A DNA stretch of 64,000 nt from positions 28,934 through 92,933 of the forward strand of contig CAMVKN010000006.1 in the NCBI GenBank assembly GCA_947168045.1, read 5' to 3'. The translations under genes and the position numbers were made by a program. Below the pieces are notes generated by a model. That model worked only from the letters and a program-made list of their open reading frames with translations. It did not search any database and was not told where the DNA came from. Positions 47,598-58,337 of this stretch are shown in pieces. Position 1 is the stretch's first letter. Each line of letters starts with the position of its first letter. The DNA is from an uncultured Prevotellaceae bacterium. GTDB taxonomy: Bacteria > Bacteroidota > Bacteroidia > Bacteroidales > Bacteroidaceae.

Positions 47598-50500
47598 TTA
47601 CAGCTTCACGCTGACGGGCTTACCGTTGTAGCTGACCATGGTACCCTCAGGGTTATCAAGGTTGAGGGGACGGGCAGCATCAGGCGTGACGAGCACGATG
47701 TTGAAGCGGCGCTCCTTCAGCATGCCGGGGAACTGTCCCTGACGCTTGCCGAAGCTGACGGTGCGCGTGGCGTCATCGTAGCTGATGTCGATGGTGGCCC
47801 ACCTGCCCTTCTCATAGTTATAGTTGGTACCCTCGTCCTCATAGAGCTGGAACTGTCCGTCCTTGCCCGCATAGACATAGAGGTTGATGAGCTCAGCCGG
47901 CTTCTCGTCGCTCCACTGCATGTCGGGGCCGAAGGGGATGATGGCGCCCTCAGGCACATAGACAGGAATCTGCTCGTAAGGTGCATCGACGACCAGCTTG
48001 CGGTTCAGCGACTGACTGGCTGCGTCTTTCTCTGAGCCAATGACCTTCTCGCCCGTGTAGAGGTCATACCATCCGGTCTGCTTGGGGAAGTAGACGGCAC
48101 GGTTGCGGGCCTTGTAGTACCCCACGGGGCAGGCCATCAGCGACGGGCCGAGCATCCACTGGTTGCCGATGTTCTCGACCTGTCGGTCGCCGCCGAAGTC
48201 CATGACCAGGGCGCGCATCAGCGTGTAGTCCTTGAAGTGTGCCCATGCGGCCAGCGAGTAGAGGTAAGGCATGAGACGGTAGCGCAGACGGTCGTAGTAG
48301 ACAAACGACTTATAGGCGGGATGTTCCTCGGGAGCAATGTTCCATATCTCGCGCAGCGGCCACTGACCGTGGGCTCGGAACAGGGGGATGAACGCACCGA
48401 ACTGGTTCCATCTGGTCTGCAGCTCGCGCCATTCCTTCAGGTCCTCATTCTCCTGTCCCGTCTTGTCATAGAGCTGCTGGGCTGCCACATAGCGCTTCTC
48501 GACGCAGAAGCCGCCCTGGTCCATTCCCCAGAAGGGTATGCCCGACATAGAGTAGTTCAGGCCTGCCGTCATCTGAGCACGCATGTCCTCCCAGCGGGTG
48601 CCAATGTCGCCGCTCCAGGTGGCGGTGCTGTAGCGCTGTTCGCCAGCGAAGCCGCTGCGGGTGAGCAGGAACACGCGTGGCTCGTCCTTCTTGCCCTTGA
48701 ACACTGAGCGCTGTCCGTTGTAGATGGCATCGGCATTGACGGTGGAGTAGGCATTGAAGTATTCGGTCGAGGTGCCGAGGGCGGTGGGGCCGCAGAGTGC
48801 CTTGCGATACCACATCGGTGTGCAGTCGCGCACATTGGGCTCAGAGGCGTCCATCCACCAGGCGTCGATGCCGTGGTTGTACTTTGAGTAGAGATTCTCG
48901 TCCATCTGGCGCCAGAACACCTTGCGGGCGTTGGCATCGTAGGCATCGTAGAACGAGCCACGGAAGCCCAGCCAGTCGTGGATGTCGTCCTTGACGGCCT
49001 GATGGTACATGGCCCCCATGCCGTCCAGCTCCTTGTAGTTGTCGACCGTGTCGTAGAACTTTGGCCAGACGCTAATCATGAAGCGCCCGTGCATCTGGTG
49101 CACGCTGTCGAGCATGGCCTGCGGGTTGGGATAGCGGCTGGCCTCGAAGGTGTGGTCGCCCCATGAGTCGAGTTTCCAGTAGTTCCAGTCCTGCACGATG
49201 TTGTCGATGGGAATCTGCCTGTCGCGGAACTCCTTCAGCGTCTCCTCAATCTCCTGTGATGACTTGTAGCGCTCGCGGCTCTGCCAGAAGCCCAGCACCC
49301 ACTTGGGGTAGAGGCTGGCCTTGCCGGTCAGTGTGCGGTAGCCGCTGATGACCTCGTCCATGTTGTCGCCGCTGATGAAGTAGTAGTCCATGTCGCGTGC
49401 CATCTCGCACCAGATGCTCAGGTCCTCGCGCTCGGCCTTGTCGCGTGGCTTGGCTACACGCAGACCACAGTAGCTCTCGCCGCCGTCGGGTTGCCATTCA
49501 ATGCGCAGCTGCACGCGCTTCTTCTTCTCCAGTGTCACGTCAAACTTATAGGCGTTGGGATTCCATGCAGTGCGCCACAGCTCGGGCACCACCTCTTGTC
49601 CGTCGATAAACACCTTGATGTATCCGGCGTAGTAGAGTATGAACTGATAGCACTCCTTTGTCCCTGCGCACTGGCAGTTGCCGTTGCACTGGCATCGGCC
49701 ACCATCACAGCACTTTGGCTCGATGAATCCCTCGTACGTCACGCGGGCCCCGTCGAGGTTGAAGCCCTTCGGCAGGTTCTTCAGCCCGCCGTTGTCGGTG
49801 CGGTTGGCAATCTCGCTCTTGGCAGGGTAGGCATACTCATAGTAGATGCTGTCCTCCTGGCGCACCAGCTGGTGGCCGTCCTTGTCTGTATAGGTGCCGG
49901 TGAGATGCCCTTTGTTGCCTTGCTTGTCATAGAGGCGGAAGGCGCGGTTCAGCTGCAGGTATTCGTCGGGCTTGCCGAAGCGGCAGTAGCTGTAGGCATC
50001 CCACAGCAGACCGTAGTTCTTTGACGAGAGCACGAAGGGGATGCTGACCTTGGTGTTATACTGGAACAGGTCTTCGTTCTTGCCTTTCATGTTGAACTCC
50101 TCGCTCTGGTGCTGGCCCAGGCCGTAGAAGGCCTCGTCGGCGGGCGAGCTGAAGCGCATCTGCCACTGCAGGCCGTGCTTCATCTCCTCAGTGATGGCGG
50201 GGCCACCCTTCAGGCCGTATTCCCTTTCTGGCACGGTGAAGTCAGAGAACATCTTGCCGTCCTTGGCCTCTTGCAGCAGTTGGCGCCCGTTGGCATCGTA
50301 GAAGGTCACTTCGCCCGTCTGGGTGTCGACGCAGGCTTTTACGCGCTCGGCCTTCACCTCCACGCTGTTGCCGTTGTTGGTGATGGTATAGCTGTTCTTG
50401 TCAGGGACAGCCTGTGGCACAATCATCAGGCTGGGCTGCTTGGTGGGCAGCTCGTCGTGGCTGGTGGCACGCACGCGTATAATCTGGTCGTTCACCACTT

Positions 50501-50636
50501 CCAGGCTGATGACCTTGGCCTGTCCGCCGTCGGGACGGATGGTCACAATGTTGCCGCTGGTCTTCACATCGGCGCCATGCATGGTCATGGTCCAGGCGCT
50601 TAGCAGGGCACACATCAGGATGCTTCTTTTTTTCAT
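47598..50636 (-). CDS. Glycoside hydrolase family 31 with PA14 domain (alpha-xylosidase-like)
   Basis: 1012 residues, signal peptide MKKRSILMCALLSAWTMTMH. N-terminal GH31 galactose-mutarotase-like domain, an inserted PA14 domain (about residues 290-400: YYAGYIKVFIDGQEVVPELW), then the barrel with the catalytic nucleophile Asp596 in WWMDASEPN and SGDIGTRWEDMRAQMTAGLN, and a C-terminal DUF5110 domain. PA14-containing GH31 enzymes of this layout act on xyloglucan-type alpha-xylosides. Odd: seven Cys within 21 residues (KCCDGGRCQCNGNCQC...C, residues 306-328) in the PA14 domain. No SusC/D partners nearby. Confidence 0.9.
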   Translation of the reverse strand: MKKRSILMCALLSAWTMTMHGADVKTSGNIVTIRPDGGQAKVISLEVVNDQIIRVRATSHDELPTKQPSLMIVPQAVPDKNSYTITNNGNSVEVKAERVKACVDTQTGEVTFYDANGRQLLQEAKDGKMFSDFTVPEREYGLKGGPAITEEMKHGLQWQMRFSSPADEAFYGLGQHQSEEFNMKGKNEDLFQYNTKVSIPFVLSSKNYGLLWDAYSYCRFGKPDEYLQLNRAFRLYDKQGNKGHLTGTYTDKDGHQLVRQEDSIYYEYAYPAKSEIANRTDNGGLKNLPKGFNLDGARVTYEGFIEPKCCDGGRCQCNGNCQCAGTKECYQFILYYAGYIKVFIDGQEVVPELWRTAWNPNAYKFDVTLEKKKRVQLRIEWQPDGGESYCGLRVAKPRDKAEREDLSIWCEMARDMDYYFISGDNMDEVISGYRTLTGKASLYPKWVLGFWQSRERYKSSQEIEETLKEFRDRQIPIDNIVQDWNYWKLDSWGDHTFEASRYPNPQAMLDSVHQMHGRFMISVWPKFYDTVDNYKELDGMGAMYHQAVKDDIHDWLGFRGSFYDAYDANARKVFWRQMDENLYSKYNHGIDAWWMDASEPNVRDCTPMWYRKALCGPTALGTSTEYFNAYSTVNADAIYNGQRSVFKGKKDEPRVFLLTRSGFAGEQRYSTATWSGDIGTRWEDMRAQMTAGLNYSMSGIPFWGMDQGGFCVEKRYVAAQQLYDKTGQENEDLKEWRELQTRWNQFGAFIPLFRAHGQWPLREIWNIAPEEHPAYKSFVYYDRLRYRLMPYLYSLAAWAHFKDYTLMRALVMDFGGDRQVENIGNQWMLGPSLMACPVGYYKARNRAVYFPKQTGWYDLYTGEKVIGSEKDAASQSLNRKLVVDAPYEQIPVYVPEGAIIPFGPDMQWSDEKPAELINLYVYAGKDGQFQLYEDEGTNYNYEKGRWATIDISYDDATRTVSFGKRQGQFPGMLKERRFNIVLVTPDAARPLNLDNPEGTMVSYNGKPVSVKL

Positions 50637-50705
50637 GGTTTTCGTAGCTTTGTTATGTTCGTTAGTTTTTAGTATCTGTCTTGTTGACCGGATGTTCCAT
50701 TCTCA

Positions 50706-53700
50706 CTATCGCGTCAGCGAGAACTTCATCGACACGCCGAAGTCCTGCGTGGTGGTGGGATAGCTGCTGCTGCTGAGCAGCGGCGTGTTGGTCTGGCGGT
50801 CGTAGTAGGCCGTGAGGGTGAGGAAGCGCGACAGCGTGTAGTCGGCCTGCAGCGATATCTTCAGTGCCGAGTTGCCGCTGGAGGCTGAGCTGATGCCCGA
50901 GGCGATGTCGCGGGTGATGGCGGCCTGCTTGCGGAATGAGATGTCAAGGCGCATGTTCAGGTCGTGGTTCACGCCGCTTCGCCGGTTGTTGGCCTGGTTA
51001 CGGTTGTTGGCATTGTCGTCATCGTCGCCTTTCTTCCTGTTGCCCTTCACCTTGCGGTGGCTGTTGCCCATGCCGAAGATGTTAAAGTTGCTCAGCTTAT
51101 AGCCCAGCCCTATGACCCAGTCCTTGGAGCGTGACTCATTCAGCTGCACACTGGTCATCGAGAGGTTGAGCACGCGAGTGGTCTTGTACTCCAGCTTCAC
51201 TGTCATGTTGTTCTTCAGCGTCACGTCCATGCCTAACAGCGGCGAGAAGGCCTCGTTGATGCTGACGGTTGAGATGTTGAACGGCGATGAGGGTGTGAAG
51301 GTGCCGTCAGCAGCCTGCACGTAGCCCAGGTCGCCCATGTATTCGACCCAGGAGCTGTATGAGGCGTAGGAGCCGACGTTGTAGATGCTCTTGTAGGAGT
51401 GGTTGAGGTTGACGCTCTTGAAGTGGTTGCTGAAGAACGGAATCTTCGACAGACCGCTGTAGCGCACCGTCCAGTTGGGCAGCAGACGGGTGAGGGCAGG
51501 GAAGATGTCGAGCGAGTTTCCAGCGCCCAAGGTATAGTTGCTGAGGAAGGCCGGGATGAGCACGTCGGCACTATAGGGGTCGACGGAGTTAGGCGTTTGG
51601 GGTGAGGTGTTAGGCGTCGTGCCTTGTCCTGCAGCGGGGTACTGCGCCTGCACGCGGTTGCGGAAGTCGGGAATGGAGGCTACGAACCTGTCAAACGATG
51701 CGGAATGGTAGCCGTTGTTGGCATCGCCCATGCCTTCCAGTGCCGACCGCAGTGAGATGGTGGTCATGTTAAAGGAGCCGCTGTAGGTAGTGGGCATCCC
51801 CTCGTACATGAACTGCACACTGTTGGCGCGGTTCTGCGTGCGTGTGGCCGAGAGGTCAATCTTCAGGTCGCGTACCGGTTCCAGCGTAGCCTTGATATTC
51901 AGCTCCTCGGTGGTCTGGCTCGACGATGGGGTGGCCACGTCGTCGTTGCAGAGCAGCCAGCCGTTGTCCAGTGCCTTGTCGATGTAGCTGTCGCCGTTGA
52001 GACCAAAGGCGAAGTCGAGGCCCGGCGAGAGGATGTCGCCGGTGCGCTGTCCGAACATGTCGCCGATGCCCGGCATGAATCCTGGCAGCGTCATGGAGCG
52101 CTGGTTGCGGTAGGTGATGTTTACGTTGCGCACCATCATCAGCAGACGCGCTGTCTGTTGCAGTGGGTCGTACCACCACTGCTTGTCGAGCGGCTCCTTT
52201 GGTGTGATGCTGATTTTCAGTGCGATAGGCTCCACGGCGGCAGCCTCAATCTCTTCGACAGGGGTATCGATGGCTATGCTGTCAGCCATGGCCTGCAGCG
52301 AGTCGGAAAGCTCGACGGCATTGTCGTCCTTCTTCGCCTTATCCTTGTTCCTCTTGTTCTTTCCTTCATCCTTGGGCAGCCACACCTTGATCTTGTTCTC
52401 GTCAACGGTCTTCCACTTGATTTGCACCACGCGTCCCTCCTTGTTCCTGGCACTGATGAGCAGGCGCTTCGACTTCTTGCCATGTTGAATCTCGATGGTA
52501 GAGTCGGGCACCAGTGTTATCTCCTTCTGGAAGGTGTTCTTGTTCTTCGGCAGCGCCTTGTCCTCTTCCTTGTTGTCACCATCGGCCTTGTCAGCCTTGG
52601 CGTTTTTGGCTGTCTTCGCGGGCTTAGCCTGTTTCTTCTGTGGCTGCTTCTTGAAGCGCTCGTTGGTCTTCTTCAGGAAGGGGATGTGGTTGTAGAGCGT
52701 CTCCAGGTTGAATGTGCCGTTCAGCGTCAGGTTGCGGTTGTTCTGAATGGTGTTGCCCAGCGACGTGCCGTCGTCCAGCTCTGTGCCGCGCAGCCATGAG
52801 TAGGTGGCCTCATACCTGGCGTCCGTCCTGGCCCAGTCGAAGATGGGCAGCTTGTCTAAGGGCAGCTGATAGCTGGCGGTGAAGCTCTGCTGGTAGTCCA
52901 GTGGTGTGCCCCAGTGGCTTATGCTCTGCCACACCGAGTCCTTCCATGCCTGGTAGTGGTCGGCATAGAGGTCCTTGTTGATGGGCGTGTAAGGCTCTTC
53001 AATCTCAGCATGCGTGGCGCTTTGGAAGTTCATGTGCAGGTTCTTCGTCAGGTCCCAGCGCAGTGAGAAGTCGCGGTTCCAGAGGAACTGCTCGCTGAAG
53101 GTGAGGGGCAGGTTGGGATTCTCGGTGTTCTCCAGGTCACGCTCCTGCAGCTCGCTGTAGATGCGGCTCATGTCCATGTTGAACGAGATGCTCTGCGGCA
53201 GGTAGTTCAGTCCGAAAGCCTTGGGCAGCTGCATCCACTTTGACTTGCTCTTCGACTTCTTGAAGGGTTCCCATGACTTGTAGACGGGCGTGTAGGTGTA
53301 GCTCAGTGAGCCGCGCCATTCGTCCTCGTTCTCATAGACGGTTGTCTCGCCCGTGGTGTTGCGGTGGGAGTGGCTGTAGCTGAACGAGAAGTTGGCGGGG
53401 TCGATGGGTAGGGGATGCCGTTTATTCTTAATGTTCACGCGCGCGTTGGAGATGGAGAAGTTGCTGCTGATGTGCTTCGTCACGGCAATGCTCTCAATGG
53501 AGTCGCGCTCATGGCTGTTGGCGGCGCTTTCCATGGCATCGTCCAGCTTCAAGTCGGTGTCCAGCGGGTTATACCTCGGGCTGATGACCTCTTTTGAATA
53601 GGAGTAGTAGAGCGGTGCCGTGACCTGTGCCTTCTCTGGGAACAGCTTGCCCAGCTCTACGTTGGCCGTGATGGAGTATGACTTCTCCGTGTCGGTGGAG

Positions 53701-56700
53701 CGCTGCATGACGGTCTGCTCCAGTCCGCCGAAGCCATCGCTGACGTAGCGCCCCGTCATGTTCAGGCTGCCCAGGTCGCTCAGCTGGATATTCATGGCGC
53801 CGCTGGCGGCCCATCCGCCCTCGTTGTTGGCCTCGCGCAGACGCAGCTCGTTGACCCACACCTCGCCGCTCTTCAGTGCCGGACTGAGGTTGCGCACGCC
53901 GATAATCATCGTCTTCACCTCGCCTAACGAGGGGTTACCCACGATGCTGATGCGGTTGTTGGGCTTGTCGGGGTCATATTCGCTGTACAGCTGTGTGTAG
54001 CTGGCGGTGCCCTCGGCGCGGGCCTTGTTGCGCGCCCTCTTTAGGGCGGTGAACACCTCCAGGTTGATGTCGAGCATGTTCTCCTCGGGCCACACCAGGA
54101 TGCGGTCGCCGGGCACGTTCCAGTTGTAGTGGCCCTCGGGGGTGAGCTTCAGCGGGATGAGATACTCGTAGTAGTTGCTCTTGTAGTCGCTGCCCAGACG
54201 GATGAACACGGCCAGCTGGTTGTCCTCCAGCTGTGTGGCGTTGGGCACCATGTGGTTGGCATGGACGAACATCTGCAGACGCTTGTACTGGCGCAGGTCG
54301 AGGTTGGTGTTCTTGTAGACGGCCTTCGACTCGTTCTGGCTCAGGTTCTTCACCGTCAGGCACAGGGCCTGCTCGTTGTCCTCGGTCAGCTGCTGCTGGT
54401 TGGGGTCCTGCACGCGGCTGATGCCCGGCGGCAGGACATAGGCCACGGGCTGGCGCTCAGTGTTCTCCTCGACGTTCACGGCGCTCATCTCCAGGGTGCC
54501 CGTCTCAGCGCCGGCGCTGGTCTGCAGGTTCTGCTTGTACTGCCGCCACTCGCCGCGCACCAGGTCGAGGCTGCCGAAGCGCAGTGTGATAGGCTCGCTG
54601 AACCCGGTGAGGAACATACGCATGAAGCGTATGCTGGTGAAGTCGTTGATGGTGCCCACCTTCTGCTCCCATTCCTGCAGGGGGATGCGGTACTGGTACC
54701 AGCGCACGGTGAGGGTGTCGCCGTTGCGCAGCTTCGCGTTGTAGTCGCGGTGGTCCACGATGTATGAGTCCTCGCTCTTCATGCCGCGGTTGTAGGCCTG
54801 CAGCTCGTCGTCGCTGATGGGTATGCGGTACTGGTAGTAGCGCTCATACTCGTTCAGCGTGTAGTCCTGGTTGATGTCCTCCACGTCGGGGCCCGTCTTG
54901 TACGACGAGTCATAGCTCTCCGTCTGGTTGTCGCTGCTGGGCGAGTTGCCCTGCGGGTTGTTGATGCGGCGATAGCGGTCGATGATGCTGCGTTGCTCGC
55001 GGTCGAAGTCCGAACCGCGGAAGTAGTGGTAGTCGTCGCCGGCGGGGTCCTGCTGCCATGCCTGCAGCAGCGAGTCGTTCTGCACCACGGCGCCTATCTG
55101 GCTGAGCCACTCGGCGTATGGGCCGAAGGTGCGCTCCTCTTCGTCGGTCAGACCGTTCAGACCCACGTCCTGGCGCTCGCGGCTGCCGCTGGTGGTGGCA
55201 AAGGCATAGGTCTGTGTGGCCTGCGTGGGAATCTTACCCCACTGCGTGGTCTCAAACATGTTGGTACCGTCGACGGGCATGCCGCTCTCGTAGAACTTCT
55301 TGCCGTCGCGCAGCACGTCCTCCGACACCTCGCCCAGGTTGATGTACAGCTCGCCCGAGTGCTGTGCGGCCGTGCCTTGCTCGCGTGTATAGATAAAGGG
55401 GTCGAGGAGCCAGAACTCCACATATTCTATGTTCGACTGTTCAAAGTCGGTGGTCTCCAGACGGCGCATCATGCCGCCCCACTTGGCCGTGGGGTTCTTC
55501 AGCGTGCCGTCGGTGTTGAAGTCAAGCGTAAGGTTGTAGGGTCCGCGCTCCTTCGGGTAGTATGTCAGGTTGAGCACCGGCAGTGTCGAGGTGGCACCGT
55601 TGTAGCTCGACTGGTCGCGGTTGGGGTACAGCTCCCTGACGTAGATTTCGCGCACATAGTGGTTCGACAGCTGTTCCAGGTCGCTTTTGATGTGTCCCGG
55701 CGTAAGGCTGCTGGAGCGCCGTGTGAACAGCGGGTCGACGGTGTACCATGAGAGCAGGGCGCGGTTGTAGCCCGAGGCCACCGTCTGCTTGTCGTTATAC
55801 TCAGGGAACATCGACGGAACGCTCGACAGCACCCATGCCTTCGGGTCGCTCACGCTGAGCAGGTTCTTCGTGTTCTCGAAGTCATCGATGTAGGATGCGT
55901 TGTCCTGCGTGCCCTTGGCATTACCGGCTATGAGCTGTGCGAACTCGCCCGTCAGCGTTATCTGCGATGGCTGCGTCAGACGCAGCAGTGGCAGCTTGTC
56001 CAGTGCGTTGGTCAGCCATTGGCTCTCCTGCTTCCAGTTCAGGTTCAGTCCCCACAGTGTGTTGTTCAGCGGCTCCTCGCCCATGGCCACCTTCGTGGTC
56101 AGTGCCTGTTCGCTGAGGTGGAGTAGGGTACCGCCTAAGGAGAAGTTCTTGTTGAAGTCGTACTCCCAGTTCACGCCGAACATGGTCTTTCGGTGTAGCC
56201 AGGCATCGGTGTTCGACTCTAACGACACGTTCACGTTGGTGCCTGCGTCGATGATGCTCTGGTTGAGGATGGTCACCTCGCCGGCGCCATAGTCCACGGC
56301 GTAGTCGCTGCCTTCTGTCAGCTTCACGCCGCCAGCCGTCACCACCACCGAGCCTTGTGGTATGTTCACGGCGTTGAGCTGTATGACGTTGGCCGCCGTT
56401 CCCTTATACTGGCCCGTCATGAGGAACTTGTCCTTTTCGGCGTTCTGCTTGGCCACCGTCTTGGTCGAGTCGTACAGCTGGTCAAAGCAATATTTGTCTG
56501 CCAGATGTCCCATGCCCTTCTGCTCCAGGTAGTTGCGCAGATAGCTGCCGAAAGGCTCGGCTGAAGGCAGGAAGATGCGCCCGGCGCTGACGGTGTAGCC
56601 CTGTACGTAGTCAAACTGTCCGTTGGCGTGCGGCTTCATGTTGGCATCCAGTCGGTCCAGACCCATCAACTTCAGCAGGGTGGTGCTCTTCAGGGCCTCT

Positions 56701-58337
56701 TCGGGCAGATAGGTCAGGTAGGTTCCCGTGGTGTCGCTCTGGTATTTGATGTCCATGCGGAACTTCTCCTTTTCCACGCTCGAAGCCAGGTAGTAGACGT
56801 TCTTCATCATCAGCTTCCAGTTGCCCTGCGATGGGTTGCCGCTGGTGTTCTTCAGCGACTTCACAAACAGGCAGCGGTCGGCCTGTGTCACGTCGGTCGA
56901 GAACTCACCCACCTGGTAGGTCCTGCCGCCGTAGGTATATTCAAAGGCTACGGCCAGCACCTGGTCGGTCTGCAGTCCGCTTTTGAGCGAGATATAGCCC
57001 AGCGCCTCGTTCACTGTGTACTCAGATGTCGAAAGCAGGCGTGCCGATGCCAGCTTCTCGTAGTCGATGCCGCCCACCAGGCCGCTGAATGACTCCAGTT
57101 GTGAGGTGACCGCATCGATGTTGCGCGAGGCACTGTCGATGGTAGCCACGAGAGTGCTGTATTCGTCGTTGGCCAGGTTGCCAGGCACGGCCATGCCCGT
57201 GGCGCTCCACATCGTGTTCTTGATGACGCTGTTCTCGCCCAGGTCGGTCAGTGCCACAATGTTGCGCGTGTTGCTCGTCGTTCCCGTTTTGTTGGTCACC
57301 CACACCTCCACACGGTTAATCTTGATGCCCGTGGTCAGGTTGGGCAGCGTCTGCATGGCGTGGTCGTACTGCAGGCGGAAGAAGTGGGAGAGGAAGAAGT
57401 GGCGGTTCTCCTCATAGTCGGCCACGTCAATCTCAAAGGGTGTGGTCGAGGTGCCGCCCTTTGACGACACGCTGCTCGAGGTCGACTTCTTCTGCGATAT
57501 CACTGTCTGCAGCTTCAGCTTGCCGAACTGCATGTCGGTGCGCAAGCCGAAGAGCGAGGTGGCGCCATGCACCAGCGAGTTGTTCGAGGGGAAGCTGACG
57601 TTGCCTGCCTCCACCAGCTTGATGATTTCATCCTCCTTGCCGTCGTACTTCAGCTTCAGGTTCTTCGTGTCGAAGTCCATCGTTGCCTCGGTGTTGTAGT
57701 TCAGGTTCATGTTCACCTTGTCGCCCACCTTGCCGTTCACGCTGAGGTTGATTTTCTCGTCGAAGTCGAAGGATGTCGTCTTGCGGTTGCGGATAGGCAG
57801 CGACGGGTTGTCGATGTCCTTTTTCGTCATGCCCACCTTCAGCTCGGCCGTGCCCTGCGTCTTCACGCGCACGCCGCCCGGTCCAAATATTTTCTCAGCC
57901 GGTCCCAGGTCGAAGTGCATGTCGCTGAACGAGAACTTGTCCTCGCCCTTTGCTTTCACGTTCTCGGCGTCCTTTGTGCGGAAGTAGAGCTGTCGGGCGC
58001 GCCGCTCGCTCCACTTCATAAACTCAGCTGGCGTCATCAGGATAGGGGTGCCGAGGAAGGTCTCGCCAATCTTCGGCCCCACGCGGTACATGCCCGTTGA
58101 GTCGTCGTACTCCACCACCTGCTTGACGTTCTCCGGCATCTTCAGGTCGATAGCCGACGTGTCCAGGTCGGCCACCTCTGTAGGCAGCGTCGGCTGTATG
58201 CGCCACCGCGTGATGCGGATGGTGTCCTGGTCGGCAGGCAGCAGCGGCGCCGGTGGTGCCGGCGCAACACCGCCAGGCGTTACAGCCAATGCCGTAATGC
58301 CCAGCAGCAGCAATGCTATGAAAGCGAGTCGTTTCAC
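50706..58337 (-). CDS. sprA: Type IX secretion translocon SprA/Sov
   Basis: 2543 residues, the largest protein in the window, the giant outer-membrane beta-barrel that forms the type IX pore. Signal peptide MKRLAFIALLLLGITALA. Family stretches: FKMPENVKQ-type start region with GPKIGETFLGTPILMTPAEF, KVNMNLNYNTEATMDFD, LKLKYDGKEDEIIKLVEAGN, FLGPNEYGYR-type central repeats such as YEYLIPLKLTPEGHYNW, and PQSISFNMDMSRIYSELQER. A Lys/Ala-rich loop of about 45 residues (near 1900: KKQAKPAKTAKNAKADKADG) and EGKNKRNKDKAKKDDN are unusual additions. It ends GVSMKFSLTR. With PorU and PorV at 31442-39323 it supplies the core export route for sorting-domain cargo. Confidence 0.93.
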   Translation of the reverse strand: MKRLAFIALLLLGITALAVTPGGVAPAPPAPLLPADQDTIRITRWRIQPTLPTEVADLDTSAIDLKMPENVKQVVEYDDSTGMYRVGPKIGETFLGTPILMTPAEFMKWSERRARQLYFRTKDAENVKAKGEDKFSFSDMHFDLGPAEKIFGPGGVRVKTQGTAELKVGMTKKDIDNPSLPIRNRKTTSFDFDEKINLSVNGKVGDKVNMNLNYNTEATMDFDTKNLKLKYDGKEDEIIKLVEAGNVSFPSNNSLVHGATSLFGLRTDMQFGKLKLQTVISQKKSTSSSVSSKGGTSTTPFEIDVADYEENRHFFLSHFFRLQYDHAMQTLPNLTTGIKINRVEVWVTNKTGTTSNTRNIVALTDLGENSVIKNTMWSATGMAVPGNLANDEYSTLVATIDSASRNIDAVTSQLESFSGLVGGIDYEKLASARLLSTSEYTVNEALGYISLKSGLQTDQVLAVAFEYTYGGRTYQVGEFSTDVTQADRCLFVKSLKNTSGNPSQGNWKLMMKNVYYLASSVEKEKFRMDIKYQSDTTGTYLTYLPEEALKSTTLLKLMGLDRLDANMKPHANGQFDYVQGYTVSAGRIFLPSAEPFGSYLRNYLEQKGMGHLADKYCFDQLYDSTKTVAKQNAEKDKFLMTGQYKGTAANVIQLNAVNIPQGSVVVTAGGVKLTEGSDYAVDYGAGEVTILNQSIIDAGTNVNVSLESNTDAWLHRKTMFGVNWEYDFNKNFSLGGTLLHLSEQALTTKVAMGEEPLNNTLWGLNLNWKQESQWLTNALDKLPLLRLTQPSQITLTGEFAQLIAGNAKGTQDNASYIDDFENTKNLLSVSDPKAWVLSSVPSMFPEYNDKQTVASGYNRALLSWYTVDPLFTRRSSSLTPGHIKSDLEQLSNHYVREIYVRELYPNRDQSSYNGATSTLPVLNLTYYPKERGPYNLTLDFNTDGTLKNPTAKWGGMMRRLETTDFEQSNIEYVEFWLLDPFIYTREQGTAAQHSGELYINLGEVSEDVLRDGKKFYESGMPVDGTNMFETTQWGKIPTQATQTYAFATTSGSRERQDVGLNGLTDEEERTFGPYAEWLSQIGAVVQNDSLLQAWQQDPAGDDYHYFRGSDFDREQRSIIDRYRRINNPQGNSPSSDNQTESYDSSYKTGPDVEDINQDYTLNEYERYYQYRIPISDDELQAYNRGMKSEDSYIVDHRDYNAKLRNGDTLTVRWYQYRIPLQEWEQKVGTINDFTSIRFMRMFLTGFSEPITLRFGSLDLVRGEWRQYKQNLQTSAGAETGTLEMSAVNVEENTERQPVAYVLPPGISRVQDPNQQQLTEDNEQALCLTVKNLSQNESKAVYKNTNLDLRQYKRLQMFVHANHMVPNATQLEDNQLAVFIRLGSDYKSNYYEYLIPLKLTPEGHYNWNVPGDRILVWPEENMLDINLEVFTALKRARNKARAEGTASYTQLYSEYDPDKPNNRISIVGNPSLGEVKTMIIGVRNLSPALKSGEVWVNELRLREANNEGGWAASGAMNIQLSDLGSLNMTGRYVSDGFGGLEQTVMQRSTDTEKSYSITANVELGKLFPEKAQVTAPLYYSYSKEVISPRYNPLDTDLKLDDAMESAANSHERDSIESIAVTKHISSNFSISNARVNIKNKRHPLPIDPANFSFSYSHSHRNTTGETTVYENEDEWRGSLSYTYTPVYKSWEPFKKSKSKSKWMQLPKAFGLNYLPQSISFNMDMSRIYSELQERDLENTENPNLPLTFSEQFLWNRDFSLRWDLTKNLHMNFQSATHAEIEEPYTPINKDLYADHYQAWKDSVWQSISHWGTPLDYQQSFTASYQLPLDKLPIFDWARTDARYEATYSWLRGTELDDGTSLGNTIQNNRNLTLNGTFNLETLYNHIPFLKKTNERFKKQPQKKQAKPAKTAKNAKADKADGDNKEEDKALPKNKNTFQKEITLVPDSTIEIQHGKKSKRLLISARNKEGRVVQIKWKTVDENKIKVWLPKDEGKNKRNKDKAKKDDNAVELSDSLQAMADSIAIDTPVEEIEAAAVEPIALKISITPKEPLDKQWWYDPLQQTARLLMMVRNVNITYRNQRSMTLPGFMPGIGDMFGQRTGDILSPGLDFAFGLNGDSYIDKALDNGWLLCNDDVATPSSSQTTEELNIKATLEPVRDLKIDLSATRTQNRANSVQFMYEGMPTTYSGSFNMTTISLRSALEGMGDANNGYHSASFDRFVASIPDFRNRVQAQYPAAGQGTTPNTSPQTPNSVDPYSADVLIPAFLSNYTLGAGNSLDIFPALTRLLPNWTVRYSGLSKIPFFSNHFKSVNLNHSYKSIYNVGSYASYSSWVEYMGDLGYVQAADGTFTPSSPFNISTVSINEAFSPLLGMDVTLKNNMTVKLEYKTTRVLNLSMTSVQLNESRSKDWVIGLGYKLSNFNIFGMGNSHRKVKGNRKKGDDDDNANNRNQANNRRSGVNHDLNMRLDISFRKQAAITRDIASGISSASSGNSALKISLQADYTLSRFLTLTAYYDRQTNTPLLSSSSYPTTTQDFGVSMKFSLTR

